From NCBI GenBank assembly GCA_902702965.1, contig CACRXP010000382.1, positions 374,995 to 438,994 of the forward strand: a stretch of DNA of 64,000 nt, read 5' to 3'. The notes below the pieces were generated by a model. That model searched no databases, had not been told where the DNA came from, and saw only the letters and a program-made list of their open reading frames with translations. A program made the position numbers and the translations under genes. The stretch comes from Spirometra erinaceieuropaei. Taxonomy: Eukaryota > Platyhelminthes > Cestoda > Diphyllobothriidea > Diphyllobothriidae. This document shows, piece by piece, positions 35,801 to 48,053 of this stretch. Position 1 is the stretch's first letter. Each line of letters opens with the position of its first letter.

Positions 35801-38800
35801 AGAGGCTTCTATATACAGACAAATTTTTCTGGCAAACGAGATACGAGTCGCACAAGCAGTACACCGTATGTAACCGAGGACAGTACCGGCCCAGCTTAAA
35901 TTGAAAGAAAACATCATATATGTTATCGAAGACCAGAAGGACAGTGTCGGCCAAGTGTAAATGTGAAGATTATTAATGAAGCCCGCACAATCCTGGCTAA
36001 TGAACGCATTTTTACTAATATCATATAGAGGCTGACTTAAGTAACTTGAACTCTTTTGAACCGCGAAAATGCATGGTTTTTTTTATCTAATTAAGTAAAG
36101 GTATCTGATTTATTCTTCCTTTTTAATCTTGAAAAGATGTTTCATTAAACGTCCTACTGGGGCATCGGCTGCCTTAGCCATTTCAAATCACACTAAGAAA
36201 TATCAGCCTATTCTAGGTCCGTCACTCTTTGATCTTTTTGCAAAAGTCGCTAGCACTTGCCCCATGCCCGATGCTGGCATACTATTCCCACCCTGCCATC
36301 CTCTGATATTTCTTTCCGCCTTTAGACGTATTCCACTGCCTTATCGTTTAGCATTGCCCGGTCGGCCTCCTGTTTTGCAAACAACAGACTTTTTGTTTTC
36401 AAATACTCTGAAGTTGATTTCGAAAGCAAAAAGACTTGCCTTCATTAATTTAGTGACTATTTGCCCAGCTCTCCTCAGGCGTATCTTAAATATCCAACAA
36501 ATAAGGAACCTGAGACCGTCCGTAACAACGGTTTATCCGATAGGTGCACTCTTGCGCCAGCATGACTTGGCTATGGCCAATAGATTCGCTGTCGGGTGGA
36601 GTTAAATAAAAAGGTGTAAAAGGCGACTTCCGTAACTCCATCCACTCAGCCAGATCTCCGAGGCCCGTGGTGAGATTTCTATTTGGCACACGGACGAAGT
36701 AAATAGCAACGAAGTTTCAGGTGATCATACGTAAGCATAATTTCATGTCATCCCTATTTTCGCGTCCACTACCATAATCAATACAACGACGAACTTCCTC
36801 AGACCTACAACACCGACTTTCTGATAATTTTATTCTTCTAAGCCTATGTCCGTCTATCGAGCAAAAGGCATAATAAAGCAGCTAGGAGTTACTGGGTTCT
36901 GACTTCTTAAGCCAGGACTCCAACTGCATTAGGTTGACTTAAATGTCTTCACTGTTAGCAAAAACCGAAAGCGCTCACCGAAACTTCAATCAATTCCCTC
37001 CGCACCTCTCTTTGCACCCATAAAAGAAGTTAATAACATGAAGTCAAATTTAGATGTGTTTATTCAGAGACGAAAGCATGAATGCTTGCAGATCTTGGCG
37101 TATAATAAGCATAGCATGATGGGGTGATTATTCAATATGCGAATAACTATTCTGTCGCTAACAAAAGGATATGCATCGATAAAATACTGTGTGAAGCAGA
37201 AACCAATCGCAAAAATTATGGGATTTAGCAAGATGAGATAAAAAAAGAAAAGTTGTCTACGGAAATTTGTATACTGATTTACAAATAGTTGGATTTTCGA
37301 ATGCTGTTGGAAGATGATTGGTAAACTCCAAAGATTAGAAACTATGTTCAACACCACATTCGTGCTCCCCTGGGTCAGCATTGACCTCACCGATGAACAG
37401 GTGCTCCATGCACGATCATCAGTAGGAAGTCGAGAAGCAGGGGCAACTTATTACAGGTAAACAGACACACGGCTGACATGCAGTATGAAAAACGACTCAA
37501 ACGTTTGGCAGCGGCCGCCAGGAAAAGACCGTAACTGCCATAGGAACTGATATTTCAATGAGGCATGCAATAGTAGGCATGTCATTTTGGATGCTAAAGA
37601 ACGAGCTGCAGATGACAATATAGCGTCAACCTAATAATCAGCAACAACAACAGAATGCGTGAGGCACACACACAGTGCATGGTGGGTCATTTCGCTGCTA
37701 TGAAGACATTCGCTTACTTAAAAAATGGTCAATCATTCAACGTCATAAGTGACGTTGAAATGATGCCCAGCGTCCTTTAAGCTAGCCAGACCATAAGCAA
37801 GTTTTGGGTTTCAGTTTAGATCTCCTTAGTATGCATCTTTCAGGTAAACAGAGGGTGCCCGAACCGTTCTTCTCCCCAAACTTCTGCCAGGTGTTTAAAC
37901 TGTGAACCAACCTTACGTTTCGAAATTGTGTTACCTTCATACATTCTATCTTCGTAGAGCCCGGGGGAAAAATGGCAGGATTCAACCAAGGGTACTTAAA
38001 TCTTGAATAAGAGATGCTACCGAAGCATCTCCGTGATGATACCTCATATTCAACTCATGTAAAGTGATCATGCTGTTTACTTGTCAGGCAGGCACCTTAA
38101 AGATGGTTACAGGAGCTCGGAGATCGGGAGGAATAAAATGACGTTAAGAGACTATGCTCAATGCATTAGTCGAAGGTCCCTCCACTGAGCGAATATCCAG
38201 TTAAAAGTCTCGAAGGAACAAACGACATGATGGCCTGCTACGAAAAACGGTGCTGTAAAGAGGAAAATCTCATAGCTAAAGACCATGATATGGCGAAAGG
38301 AGATTGCTGAATATTGACTCTTTTTCGACTGTCGCCACTGTCAATATGGGACGGTGAGATTTCGTGCACCTCATCAAATGCACCGGGTAAAATGCATTGT
38401 CAAGTTATAGAGGGGACGTTTTACCACTAACGCATAGTGCAACACAGTCTAGTCGGCCAGCGCGCATCGGGATATTAAACAGACTTAGGCGATCATTTTC
38501 GAATTCACCGTAACGCTGACAGCTCCGCTGTTCACACAAAACACATCCAACAACAATGTTGGGAAGTTCGCCGTGGTAAATACGGGACAACCTACTCTGA
38601 CACTTTGAAAGACGAATTCTATTCTGATCGCCTCGCACCTCCTTGGTAAGAAAAGTGCAGTGTCTTCTGCAAGGACATCCTCAGCCAACTTTATATGACC
38701 CAGTGTCACTAATGCCTTTAGTAAACGATGCACCCATATATCCATCTCATCCAACAAACTGAGCAATCCAGTGTGCTGAAAGCTAAAAGTCTGAGCTTTA

Positions 38801-39989
38801 GAAGCGCATGCATTAAGGCTCAGAAGTCGGTATATCTGTTTGGCGACTGGAGGGAGAGAAGAAACAGCGCTGGGGAGGGGGTGGTGGTTGGGGAAACCAG
38901 GGTTTGGGGCAGTCCAAATTTACAAAATAAGCGAGCAGAGGCACATCTAAAATAAATGTCGTAGGGAGTGGTAAGGGGTAGAAGTAGGGCCGTATCACAC
39001 ACTTTGATGTCAGTCAGAAATCCTAATTAGCTTTAAGAGTGTCTGAAGTGGTTGCCGACCCAGAGGCGCAGGACGGGAGGGACGAAAAATGTTAGGAAAG
39101 TCTCTTTCCTCAGCGACTTACAGCATACGGCTAACTATTTGTTGAAAAGCGTGAGGTGTGTGTGCGTGTCGTCTAGGGATAGAAATGGCAAGATGAAGCA
39201 AGAAATTCTGCAGTGCGCGGTGAGAGAGAATTTGGTTAAAGGCTCGCATAGTGGCACGTAGAGGAGGGGAAGAGAGTGAGTCAGGGTGGAAATCAGGGAA
39301 TCAGGGGACATAATTGGGCATAACGAAGGGCCGCAGATTGAGCGAAAAAGTCCGACGAAATACACTCCGGCATTTTGCAAGTGTAGAATACGACTGTATT
39401 TGATCCACCAGCGAGCCTTCACTCCTCAATTTTCCATAGATGGAATTTGCTCACCCTCGAGCTCCTAAAGTCGGTTTGAGTGAAAGTTAGCATAGCAACA
39501 TTTTTTCATCCAGGCGCAGGCTCAAAGAGTATAACATACTACGAAGTCTAAAATAAAGTTGTCTGTGCAAGAGATATTAGCAACATAGAATGTGCTAAGT
39601 CCACGGATTAATAACCAAGTCAACGGCCAGTAGGAAACCAGAAAAACATTAACAAAACATATACAGATGCGGTGTAAAGATGGGTGGTGTACACTAACTG
39701 TGCTATTTTTGGGATCGCCTGACTCGGCTGACACTTTAGTCATGTAGGAAAAAAAGGCTTTTTAGAGCGAATAAAGAAAATCCGTAAGAGTATATTGATA
39801 TAGAACAGATTGCGTCCCTGCTGATCTATCTTTGTGACTTCTCATCAAGACCTTACGCGTTGCAAATGGGGAGTGTTATTTGATGTCGTGAGTAAAGCTA
39901 ATTCTAAAGATCGCAAGCTTGAAAAGGTCGCTACCTTGGTAGATTTACATATTTTAGTCCGTATTTTACAGTGAATAATTTCAAAATTC
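32857..39989. other. No gene recognised
   Basis: Open frames up to 158 codons occur (36129-36605, plus), but they have low-complexity or pyrimidine-rich composition and no recognised domain. The plus strand between about 38820 and 39300 is purine-rich. Some of this may be retroelement sequence too old to identify by eye. Confidence 0.4.
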
Positions 39990-41330
39990 AAACGGAATGG
40001 CGTAGCTCGATTTAACTAGACTGAAGAACAGATGACGGTTGCCATCGTTTTTCACTGAGACTAAGAGCTGGATCCCTGGTCTGTGTTCATATATGAACGA
40101 CCAAGTAAGGAATGAAGTTTAGACTCGCGAACAAGCTGAAGACGGGTTGATACTGTGGGCCTCCCGATGCGTTGTCAGGATACGGCTGGCTGGCGACGAA
40201 AATTAGGCTGGAAATAGTCTTTGCGCTCTTTGTCGGCAAGAGGTACTGACCATTAAACAAATTGCTCATGGCTCCGGAGCGGGAATGATTGATTAAAGTA
40301 CAGAAAAATGGTGAACTCGAAGCGGTTGGAACTGGAAACTAGCAAACTGATTTACTTTACGACTACCCACTTACATTTTTCCAGCCCTTCAGGTGGGTGA
40401 ATTCGGCAAATCTGTGAGTTAATCTAGGATATAAAGACTGAGACCAGGTCAAAATCACAGGAATGCATACTTTGACTATGCTTAATACCTGAGGACGCAG
40501 TCTGGTACTCTAAACTGAGACAGTCTGCGTGAAAGTAGATGTTATTTTTGGAGGCTTTGGCAGATTCCGGCTACCAAGCGAAGCTGAAGTGGAAATGCAG
40601 CGAGACGAGACATCAACTCGGAGTCACCAAAGTATTCATTTCTTGAAGTTGTGCTTTAGTGTCTCCTACTAAGTAGACGATACTTTCAGCGAAACTTGAA
40701 AACTGTGCCAATAAGTTGTAGTCACTACTGTCCCATTACCATGCTCCAAAAATCTAGGACCGGTTTAAGAATTATAATTTCATCGCCTTCAAGAGAAATT
40801 CTAAAGACGTCTTGATAGCGGCTCTTGAACACGTAAGTCATGATGGAGGTAGAAGACAATAACCATCAGATCTTCACTGTTTTACTAACTTCCCACACGG
40901 ATTGCAGCGAGCTAAAATATCAGAGCACTCAGGGAGCGCGACTACTAAATTAAAGCGGCAACTATCGGATGGTTCAGAAACGTAGTTGCGTTGTAGCGCT
41001 TTACTAACGCTTCAACGCATACTGTAAGGGCATAGGAAAAGGTGGAATCAAAGTGTCTTCTATGGATATTCACAGCTACTGAAAGGTAGAGAGATATAAA
41101 ACTGCAATAAACCCAAATTCTGGAGGAGATCCCGCATTTAAAGCTGATTTGGACGGCCACTGGGAGTCGTGTTTGATTACTCAAAATCCGTGTGCACACT
41201 AGCCGAAGGTGACTGTCAAATGATGATACCCAAAGACTCATTGTTGAACTCGCCGAAAGTCGTTTACCGGAGCGATGGTAATTCCGGCCGAAGGAAATTC
41301 GTCAAAGAATTAGAAACAGGCGAGAAGATA
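39990..41330 (-). pseudogene. Second Ty3/gypsy remnant: RT end, RNase H start, integrase
   Basis: On the minus strand about 41325-41225 reads FFDEFPSAGITIAPVNDF and FGYHHL, the block after the RT YxDD box in Ty3/gypsy pol. It is followed at about 41110-40930 by the thumb and RNase H entry (LGLLQFY in one frame, EALVKRYNATTFLNHP and then ISLVVAL in others). At about 40260-40150 the integrase core appears (LLPTKSAKTISSLIFVA), and at about 40085-40020 TDQGSSS with TMATVICSSV, corresponding to the second catalytic Asp region of the integrase. Frames change repeatedly with many stops. It differs from the remnant at 29550-31600 in keeping integrase and lacking protease. Confidence 0.75.
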
Positions 41331-41778
41331 AATGACGGCAATTTACGCTCCCAGGTGGGGAGTTTAATTTTTACCTGACCGAAATCCGTGTGGAGGGCAA
41401 GAACTTTAAACGTCGAGAGCCGCTTGAGTCACGGTTATTAAGACTGCAGTCTGCCCTTAAACAGACTTAATTTCCTTTGGCTTACGCCGCGTTACCACTG
41501 TGTATTAGTAGGGCAATGGATCCTTTTACAAAAGCTACGCAGGATTACCCAGCCATCCATCCACCAATGCCCAACACCAGCACCTGTGCCACGGCGATGT
41601 GTATGTCAAACTTGTACGACGTAGCAAGCCCCCTCTCTGGCTGCCAATACCAAGAATGAAACAGCGGCTGTGTGACCCATACCCAGCAGGCTAGTTAATA
41701 GCCATATCCTTAAAGTACTAGAGAATTGAGTCTTCGCTGGTTTTACTCTGGTGACTCTCATAATCGATTTAGGTGAAA
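41331..41778. other. Upstream RT part of Ty3/gypsy remnant probable but not readable
   Basis: The fingers and palm of RT would be expected here on the minus strand. I cannot recognise them with confidence. Confidence 0.3.
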
Positions 41779-42262
41779 ATCCGGAGCGTCTGATTGAATT
41801 AATTAGACGTGGTTTGGTTCTGCAGCGCCACTTGATTATTAGCTTATCGTTAGCTTACTAAAATAATATTATTAGCCTACCTAATTTTACCTCTCGCTGG
41901 CTGGAACCGATGGAGTTTAAGTCCGTCCGAACAATTCCCGTAGAAAGCCTACTTAGCCCCTCGCTGGATTAGTATAAAAAAGAGGACGCAAGCAGGGCTC
42001 GAAGCACGTGGAGGGAGGCGCGTATAAACTGATACCTAAAGTAACCGAGGCTGGCGTATAAGCACGCCTCCCCCCGTGGCACAGTTACTCGTTGTATTAA
42101 AATGACGAGGGAGGTACAGACACGTGATGTTTGCAAAGTCAGAGTACTCGAATCTAATAAGCTCGTTTTATGAAGTTAACCATATGGTATCAATAAAGTG
42201 GGGCTGCAGAACCAAACCTCGCCACTAATTAATCCAGGGCCAGACCCAATTTATTCCGGACT
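41779..42262. repeat. Foldback repeat with nested hairpin
   Basis: Terminal inverted repeats of roughly 60-70 bases pair 41779-41837 with about 42195-42262. They share ATTAATTAG, GGTTTGGTTCTGCAGC and CCACTT, and the outer CCGGA. Inside, 42004-42083 forms a second hairpin (GAGGGAGGCG with CGCCTCCCCC). No transposase frame is present, so this would be a non-autonomous element. Confidence 0.65.
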
Positions 42263-43011
42263 TCTACACTGAACTTCCATTTTCACATACAATGACAATT
42301 TAAGAAACAAACATTTGCTGCCTTTTCCATATCAGTGTTTGAATTTCTGCAAAATTTGAAAAGGATGGACGGGCATACGCTGCCTGGATAACGGCGTTTC
42401 TATCGAATACGATTTACACGGGTGGCTGAAAATGTGCTCCAGTGTATATATGGTTTCGCAGATACGTTCAGCATTAGTCGGCACTACAGTCGCACTAGGG
42501 TAGTGTTTCTTTCGTGAAAATGTATTAAAAAATGGTGGACGACCGTTCATTAAATCTGGCGTGTATGGTACATGTACCGGGTCCCCACTGTCTTAACATG
42601 GACACACGAGTTCGTTTCCACTTTAAACTTGAAGCTGTTGTAAATGTTTGAGCCTCCAGCGGTATAAATGGCAAATAGAAAGTGAATCTGACCGACGCCA
42701 CAATCGTCAATGAGATGAATTCGAGTGACATTATGCATATATGGACTTACGTTTAATGGACTGACAAACATAGGTCAGAGCACTACCGGCCAGCCAGTAG
42801 AGTAAATCTTCACTTTGAGAAAGGGTGTGCATGTGTGATTTCCGTAAGTAATTCCATAGTGCAATAAGGAAGGAGTCTGCCACAGCAGTTGGACGTATGA
42901 GTCTTTTTGGTATGAGTCTTTTTTGTGGGTCTGGACTTCATCTGAGGATGGGCATAAACGTTGTTACGGTGCAGGAGACGAAAGTGGTGGGCATGGTTGA
43001 GGCAAGACTCC
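42263..43011 (-). other. Region after the RhoGAP stop codon, probable 3' UTR side
   Basis: No further RhoGAP coding is visible. An AATAAA on the minus strand at 42255-42250 could serve as a distant polyadenylation signal, but it sits at the edge of the foldback repeat and is only one candidate. Confidence 0.3.
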
Positions 43012-43218
43012 TTAGGGCCAGATATCCAGGATGCATTCAAGGATGCTAACCATCTTCCTTGATTCAATTAGCGAGGGCTCCATATCCTTCGCGGCCTCCG
43101 GTGAGGGATGTAGAAGAACAGGCGCCAAACAGACGGCTAAATTGTGTGAGTTCATCTTATTCACCATTGATTTGCTGGTGATCCGTTTCAAATGGTCCAA
43201 CAGGTAGAGCAAGACTTC
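43012..43218 (-). CDS. Last coding exon of a RhoGAP-domain protein
   Basis: The exon is 207 bases including a TAA stop (43014-43012). It starts right after a good acceptor (GCATTTCCAG ending at 43219). It encodes EVLLYLLDHLKRI, NKMNSHNLAVCLAPVLLHP and a C-terminal ILECILDIWP. In RhoGAP domains the helix NxxNLAxxxxP carries the conserved Asn that stabilises the Rho GTPase switch region, and it is present here (NLAVCLAPVLL). RhoGAPs speed GTP hydrolysis by Rho, Rac or Cdc42 at the cell cortex. The reading phase is 0 at the acceptor and fits the donor of the exon at 63225-63385 exactly. The protein ends just after the domain. SYDE/SYD-1-type RhoGAPs end the domain in a similar LxxWP stretch and are my best guess, but the subfamily is not certain. 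Confidence 0.88.
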   Translation of the reverse strand, partial: EVLLYLLDHLKRITSKSMVNKMNSHNLAVCLAPVLLHPSPEAAKDMEPSLIESRKMVSILECILDIWP

Positions 43219-45837
43219 CTGGAAATGCAATAAAATCAGGGACAGGTTCGAATTTCAACGTAACAGTTTCCAAAAAACCGTGAAATTTTACTCTAAGCAC
43301 TTCAGGCATTGCAGTTTTGGATATATTTTATTTCATAGTACATATTAAATGTAGTGAAATATCGAAGCAGACCAGTACTGTGAATGCTTTGCAATCATCT
43401 GGTAGACAGCAGCACAGCTAATACCTTGGGTCGCGGTCAACGCCAATCACACAGACCTTTTTCATGTTCCTGTACATAGGGGCAAAATTATACCAAATAG
43501 CAGGCCTCCTTGTATTAGAATTGAGGTAAATGAGTATTTGCTTCAAGTTCTGCCAACATTTATAGTATAGACAAAAAGCTTGGGGACTTAGTCAGGTGGC
43601 CACTGCAATAGACTTTGGTCTATCTTAAAACGCCAAATACTGTTAGAACTTAGCGACATTTCTAGGTCAATGCGATTTAGTTGACTGGTGGCGGTTTACA
43701 GTCGATCTGAGAGCACAAAATTGGCTTTGATCGGAAAATTTCCCGGAATTATTGCAAACAGTCTGTCTGAGTTCTTGAGTTCTTTGGGTTCATGAACAAT
43801 CAATTTTGTTTATTAGCTGCTTAGCTATATTCAGAAATATCCAACTCCAGCTATGCCTTTCTGGGAAGTAGTGTCCGGGTTTGCTTGAGGGGCGTTATCG
43901 TACACTAAAAACAACAATGTTTGGTGGACATTTCAAGTTCGTGAGAGTGAGGATGGCTCAGAAAATCTGAATCAAAAATACAGTCGTACGAGGTCTGAGA
44001 TGCCCAATAGCATCGCTGTAGAAGAGTCTTCAGTTTTTGTTATATATGTTTTTTCAGAAACCCAAAAATAATAAAAGACCGCGTTATACAATAACACTTC
44101 GCTCGTCAAAAACTGCGAAGGCCAACACTGACGTGAGATCGATATGACGACCTTCGTACAAATTGGCTTTCAGTAGAGGCTGCTTATATGATATCCATCT
44201 GATTTTATCTCCCCTACCCTACCATTTTCACCCGGCAAGAGGTTAAAAAAACATATTATCGGCACGTGTTAAGTGACCGACGCGACTGATTTCAAAGTCC
44301 TAGGTGTCATATATGTACAGATCTAAGCACTCACACAAATTACACTTGACAAAGACGTCCCGGATCTTATGTGGCTGGGAATTGTTATGACGGCCGTATT
44401 CAGAATGAGCCTTTCAGTCGACCTTCACTTTGAAGCACTCTCGCACTATCCCGTTAATTTATAATCTGTGCAACACCTGATGGTGCACTGTGATAGCTTA
44501 TAGTGGGCAGCCTATTTATAGTGAAGTAAGCGCGTTCTGAATCTGAACTGGACCAACCCGATTCTCGGAACCTCTTCTGCACACTAGCACCGATTTCAGG
44601 TCAGGTTGATTGCTGTTCAAATCAAATGCAGAAGTTGGTGTATTGTGAACCCTCCGTCTGATCTTACCAGACGCATGACATTAAAGAATAAGCCATGAAA
44701 GATATACGGCATGATAAAATGGAGTCATCCACTATACTTGAAGGATGGTTTATCTCTAACTTTTATCGCCTTCACACTTTGATTCTTGATAGCGTCGACA
44801 TATAAAAGTTAAATTTACATGCAGTGCTATAGACAGAAGAATGACTGAGCAGCTATTTAGGAAAAAATGTTGAAAATACGCGTAAGTAAATTAAAAGTGA
44901 CTGCAGAGCTTCGTTTTCTTGTTTATGGTCAAATTTCACACAATTAAAACATTGAAGTCACGTGAACATAAAAGAAGAAATGCAAAATGGATGAGTGCTA
45001 TAGCAGAATCGCTCACTCAGCCGTTATTTGCATAGGAAAAGCGAATATATTTAAACAGTCTTAATCAAGAAGATTCAGAGCCTCGTAACGCCTGCTCAAC
45101 ACCTGCACAGTAATTGCCATACGACATGTTTCTCAGAGGTAACAAGTGGTAAAGTTTACGTGAGTGGTTGACTTCAACAGCAATGGAGTGACGATACAGT
45201 AATTGAGAACGAATTAATTTAAACGGCATAACAGAAATCGCTCGCTTGTGCTGAGTTTCTATCTTTAGCATACGTTCGCGTTCCATATTATGATCTTAGG
45301 TTCCAACCAATCCTTGCGGTTGGTAGTTTTAATATCCTTTTTAATGTCAGACGCGGTTTAGTAGGATACCCTTAGCACGCTACTTTGCGTAACATTAAAC
45401 GGCAAAATTTTCAAAGCATGTGGGCTTCCTGAGGTTGATCACAGTCATGGTGTCGGACTGAGTCAATCACATTGTAGCGTCCGCCTGGTTTTTTACCAGG
45501 AAACCTGTAACGCATGACATACAGGGATTTAGTGCGTTTGTTCTTTCGGGCGCCTTACGATTTTCCAGTTTGCCTACGAAATTTATGGAGCTGTGGTAGT
45601 AAATTTAATCCCTAGTAAATGACGGTTAGTTAGGAGTAAACTTTGTCATCCGAGCTAATTTCCTTCCCTCTTCTGCAGACAATATTTTAAGTGTGTCAAG
45701 TACCTCAGATACTAACTAGGGAAAAGACATCTTTTCTTATCAATCAGCCTTTAGATTTCAAGTGTGCTCAGATAAGGTCAGTATTATGCGATATTTTGTT
45801 GGCACATATATGCTTCGACTGTTTAAAGGTTATTTAA
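43219..45837 (-). other. Large RhoGAP intron, 3' part
   Basis: Intron sequence (part of 43219-63224) with no recognised gene. Short chance frames only. Confidence 0.7.
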
Positions 45838-48053
45838 TACGCAATCCGTGTCAAGCTGCCCACACTACAAAACCTTGACCGTCTTGCCCTCTCGAAAATG
45901 GAGGAATGTGAATACTCACTCTCAAATATGCGCTGCCAGCTTGACCAGTCAAAGCATGTGATGGACTCGGTGAGTCCAATGTGTTGGTTATTGTTTACAA
46001 AATACGTTCTGAGCTCGCAAGCTAAAGTAAGACAATCGTCCCACGCTGATCTGATGAAGTCGCTAAATAGACTACCCGTAGACAAATCGTTTCCAGTAAA
46101 TCCAAATGATTACATTGTCAACATGTCGAATTTGAAACTGACTAAACTGAAAGCCGAGGCCCTCTCTTTAGGACTTAAGTTTTGTGTGCCGAGAAGAAAA
46201 ATAGATCCGACGGAGATTGAGGCTCAATTTGAAGACCTATATCACCAATTATCGGAATTAACACCGACGTCAGAGGACAATGTGAGATGGTTGAAGGCGA
46301 AATTCGTAGATATCGCCTATCAATACAGAACTTTCTCGACTAAGCAACGCTCACTGCTAACTAGACAACACATCTCGGCCCTAACTGACCTACGTAAGAC
46401 TACTGAAGTCGTCATCTCAAGACCTGACAAAGGAAGCGGGGTCGTGATCCTAAACAAGACTGATTAAGTGAGAAAGATGGAAGCGATATTGAGTGACTCC
46501 AGCAAATTTTCCTCTGAAGCCCATGAGAAAGAAGAAACAAAAGCGCTAGAAGACTTTATTGGGAAAAAGCTTAAATTGTTACTTGAAAAACAAATAATAG
46601 ACGAGAACTTGGCTGCGTGTCTTACGCCCGTAGGGTCGCATATTTCCAGACTATATGGACTGCCAAAATTGCACAAACCAGGGGTACAATAACGACCGAT
46701 TTTATCAATGAGGAATTCACCTCAACATAAACTTGCCCAATGGTTAGTGCAGCAAATCTAACCAATCAGACACAACCTTGCCGTTTACGCTACAAGAGAT
46801 ACTTTATCCTTCGTAGATGAGCTTAAGCTTCAGAATCTACTGAATAAACACATGATCTCGCTTGACGTGCAGAGCCTGTTTACAAACGTGCCACTGGATG
46901 AAACGATGGACATAATTTGTGAGCATGCGGGTGAAACACACCTGCCATCAGAGCAACTGCGGAACTACTACAGATATGCACAAAGAATGTACAGTTCTTG
47001 TTCAAGGGGCGGCTGTATCGACAGATCGACGGTGTAGCTATGGGCAGTCCATTGGGGCCAGTCCTAGCGGACATTTTTATGTCTACTCTAGAGCGAAAAC
47101 TAGCTCGGAACGTACAACGAGCCTCATTCTATAGGCGATATGTGGATGACATTTTCGCCATAGTCAAAAACCCAGGCGACGGAGAACTACAACTCAAGAC
47201 TCTGAACAAAGCACATGCAAAGATCAGATTTACGATTGAGCATGAGAAGAATGACACACTGCCTTTCCTGGATATTCTTGTACGTAGGCGGGCAGATGGC
47301 TCTATTCAGAGATCCATCTATCGAAAACCCACCTGGAAAGGACAATGCATGCATTTCCTCAGTTTCGTTCCAATTCAGAGCAAACGAAACTTGGTTTTGT
47401 GCTTGTTCAATAGAGCCACCAGAATCTGCTCCTCAGATACGATCGATGACGAGCTTACTTTCTTAAAGAACGTTTTTATTGCAAACGGGTATCCGGAGAA
47501 ATTCATCGATTAATATCGCCATTCCAGATAAGAACCTCCTGAAGAAATATCTGTACCTAAAAATTCCGTGACCATCTACCTCCCCTACAAGGGTGATAAC
47601 GTGTCAAACGTGATCAAGCGACGACTTCGGTGCACTATCGAAAGGACGTAAGCTGCCTCTAAATTTTTGTTCATAAGCATCACAACGGCCATCCCAGTTA
47701 GACCAGCTAAAGACATTTTGCCTATGCACGCCACACCAAACTTTCTTTATGAGTTTACATGTAGTTGCGGATGCAAGTACGTTGGGAACACGCAAAGGCA
47801 GTTGGCAGCTCGGTCAGCTGAACACATGCCGAAGTGGCTGCTTAAGGCGGAAAATAAGGTACCCAGGAGCTCAATCACAAAGCACCTAGTGGACACGGGC
47901 CATACGGTGGACCCAATGGTCGCATTCAAGATCCTGTTTCGGGCGACGACCGGGCGTCTCTTGCGCTTTGCAGAGGCCGCTGCAATACGGAGGAGGAAAC
48001 CAGAACTCTGTAAGCAGCTGGACCACGTGATAAACCTGGCACTGCCATGGTAG
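45838..48053 (+). pseudogene. Nearly full-length Penelope-like element (PLE-B lineage) inside the RhoGAP intron
   Basis: The plus strand carries an almost complete PLE protein in two frames. Frame 1 (45838 to about 46955) holds the N-terminal region ending in RPDKGSGVVILNK, then YGLPKLHKPGV, RPILSMRNSPQHKLAQW and SLDVQSLFTNVPLDET. A frameshift near 46950-46960 leads to the other frame: QIDGVAMGSPLGPVLADIF, an intact catalytic YVDD (about 47140-47151), LPFLDILV, SIYRKPTWKG, then the nuclease FLYEFTCSCGCKYVGNTQRQ (about 47734-47795) and a tail ending at the stop 48051-48053. Stops at 46465, 46690, 46759, 47511, 47529 and 47649 are all TAA. The family makes an RT fused to a GIY-YIG nuclease. This copy is broken but recent enough for most motifs to survive. 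It lies antisense to the host gene. Confidence 0.93.

Noticed and set aside
36129..36605. A 158-codon plus-strand frame as a gene
   Set aside because: Its pyrimidine-rich composition favours long chance frames, and no domain or similarity is seen.
42940..43005. CTGAGGATGGGC with a later GAAA as a hammerhead
   Set aside because: GAAA is followed by GTGG rather than a usable stem III and cleavage triplet, and it overlaps the region after the RhoGAP stop.
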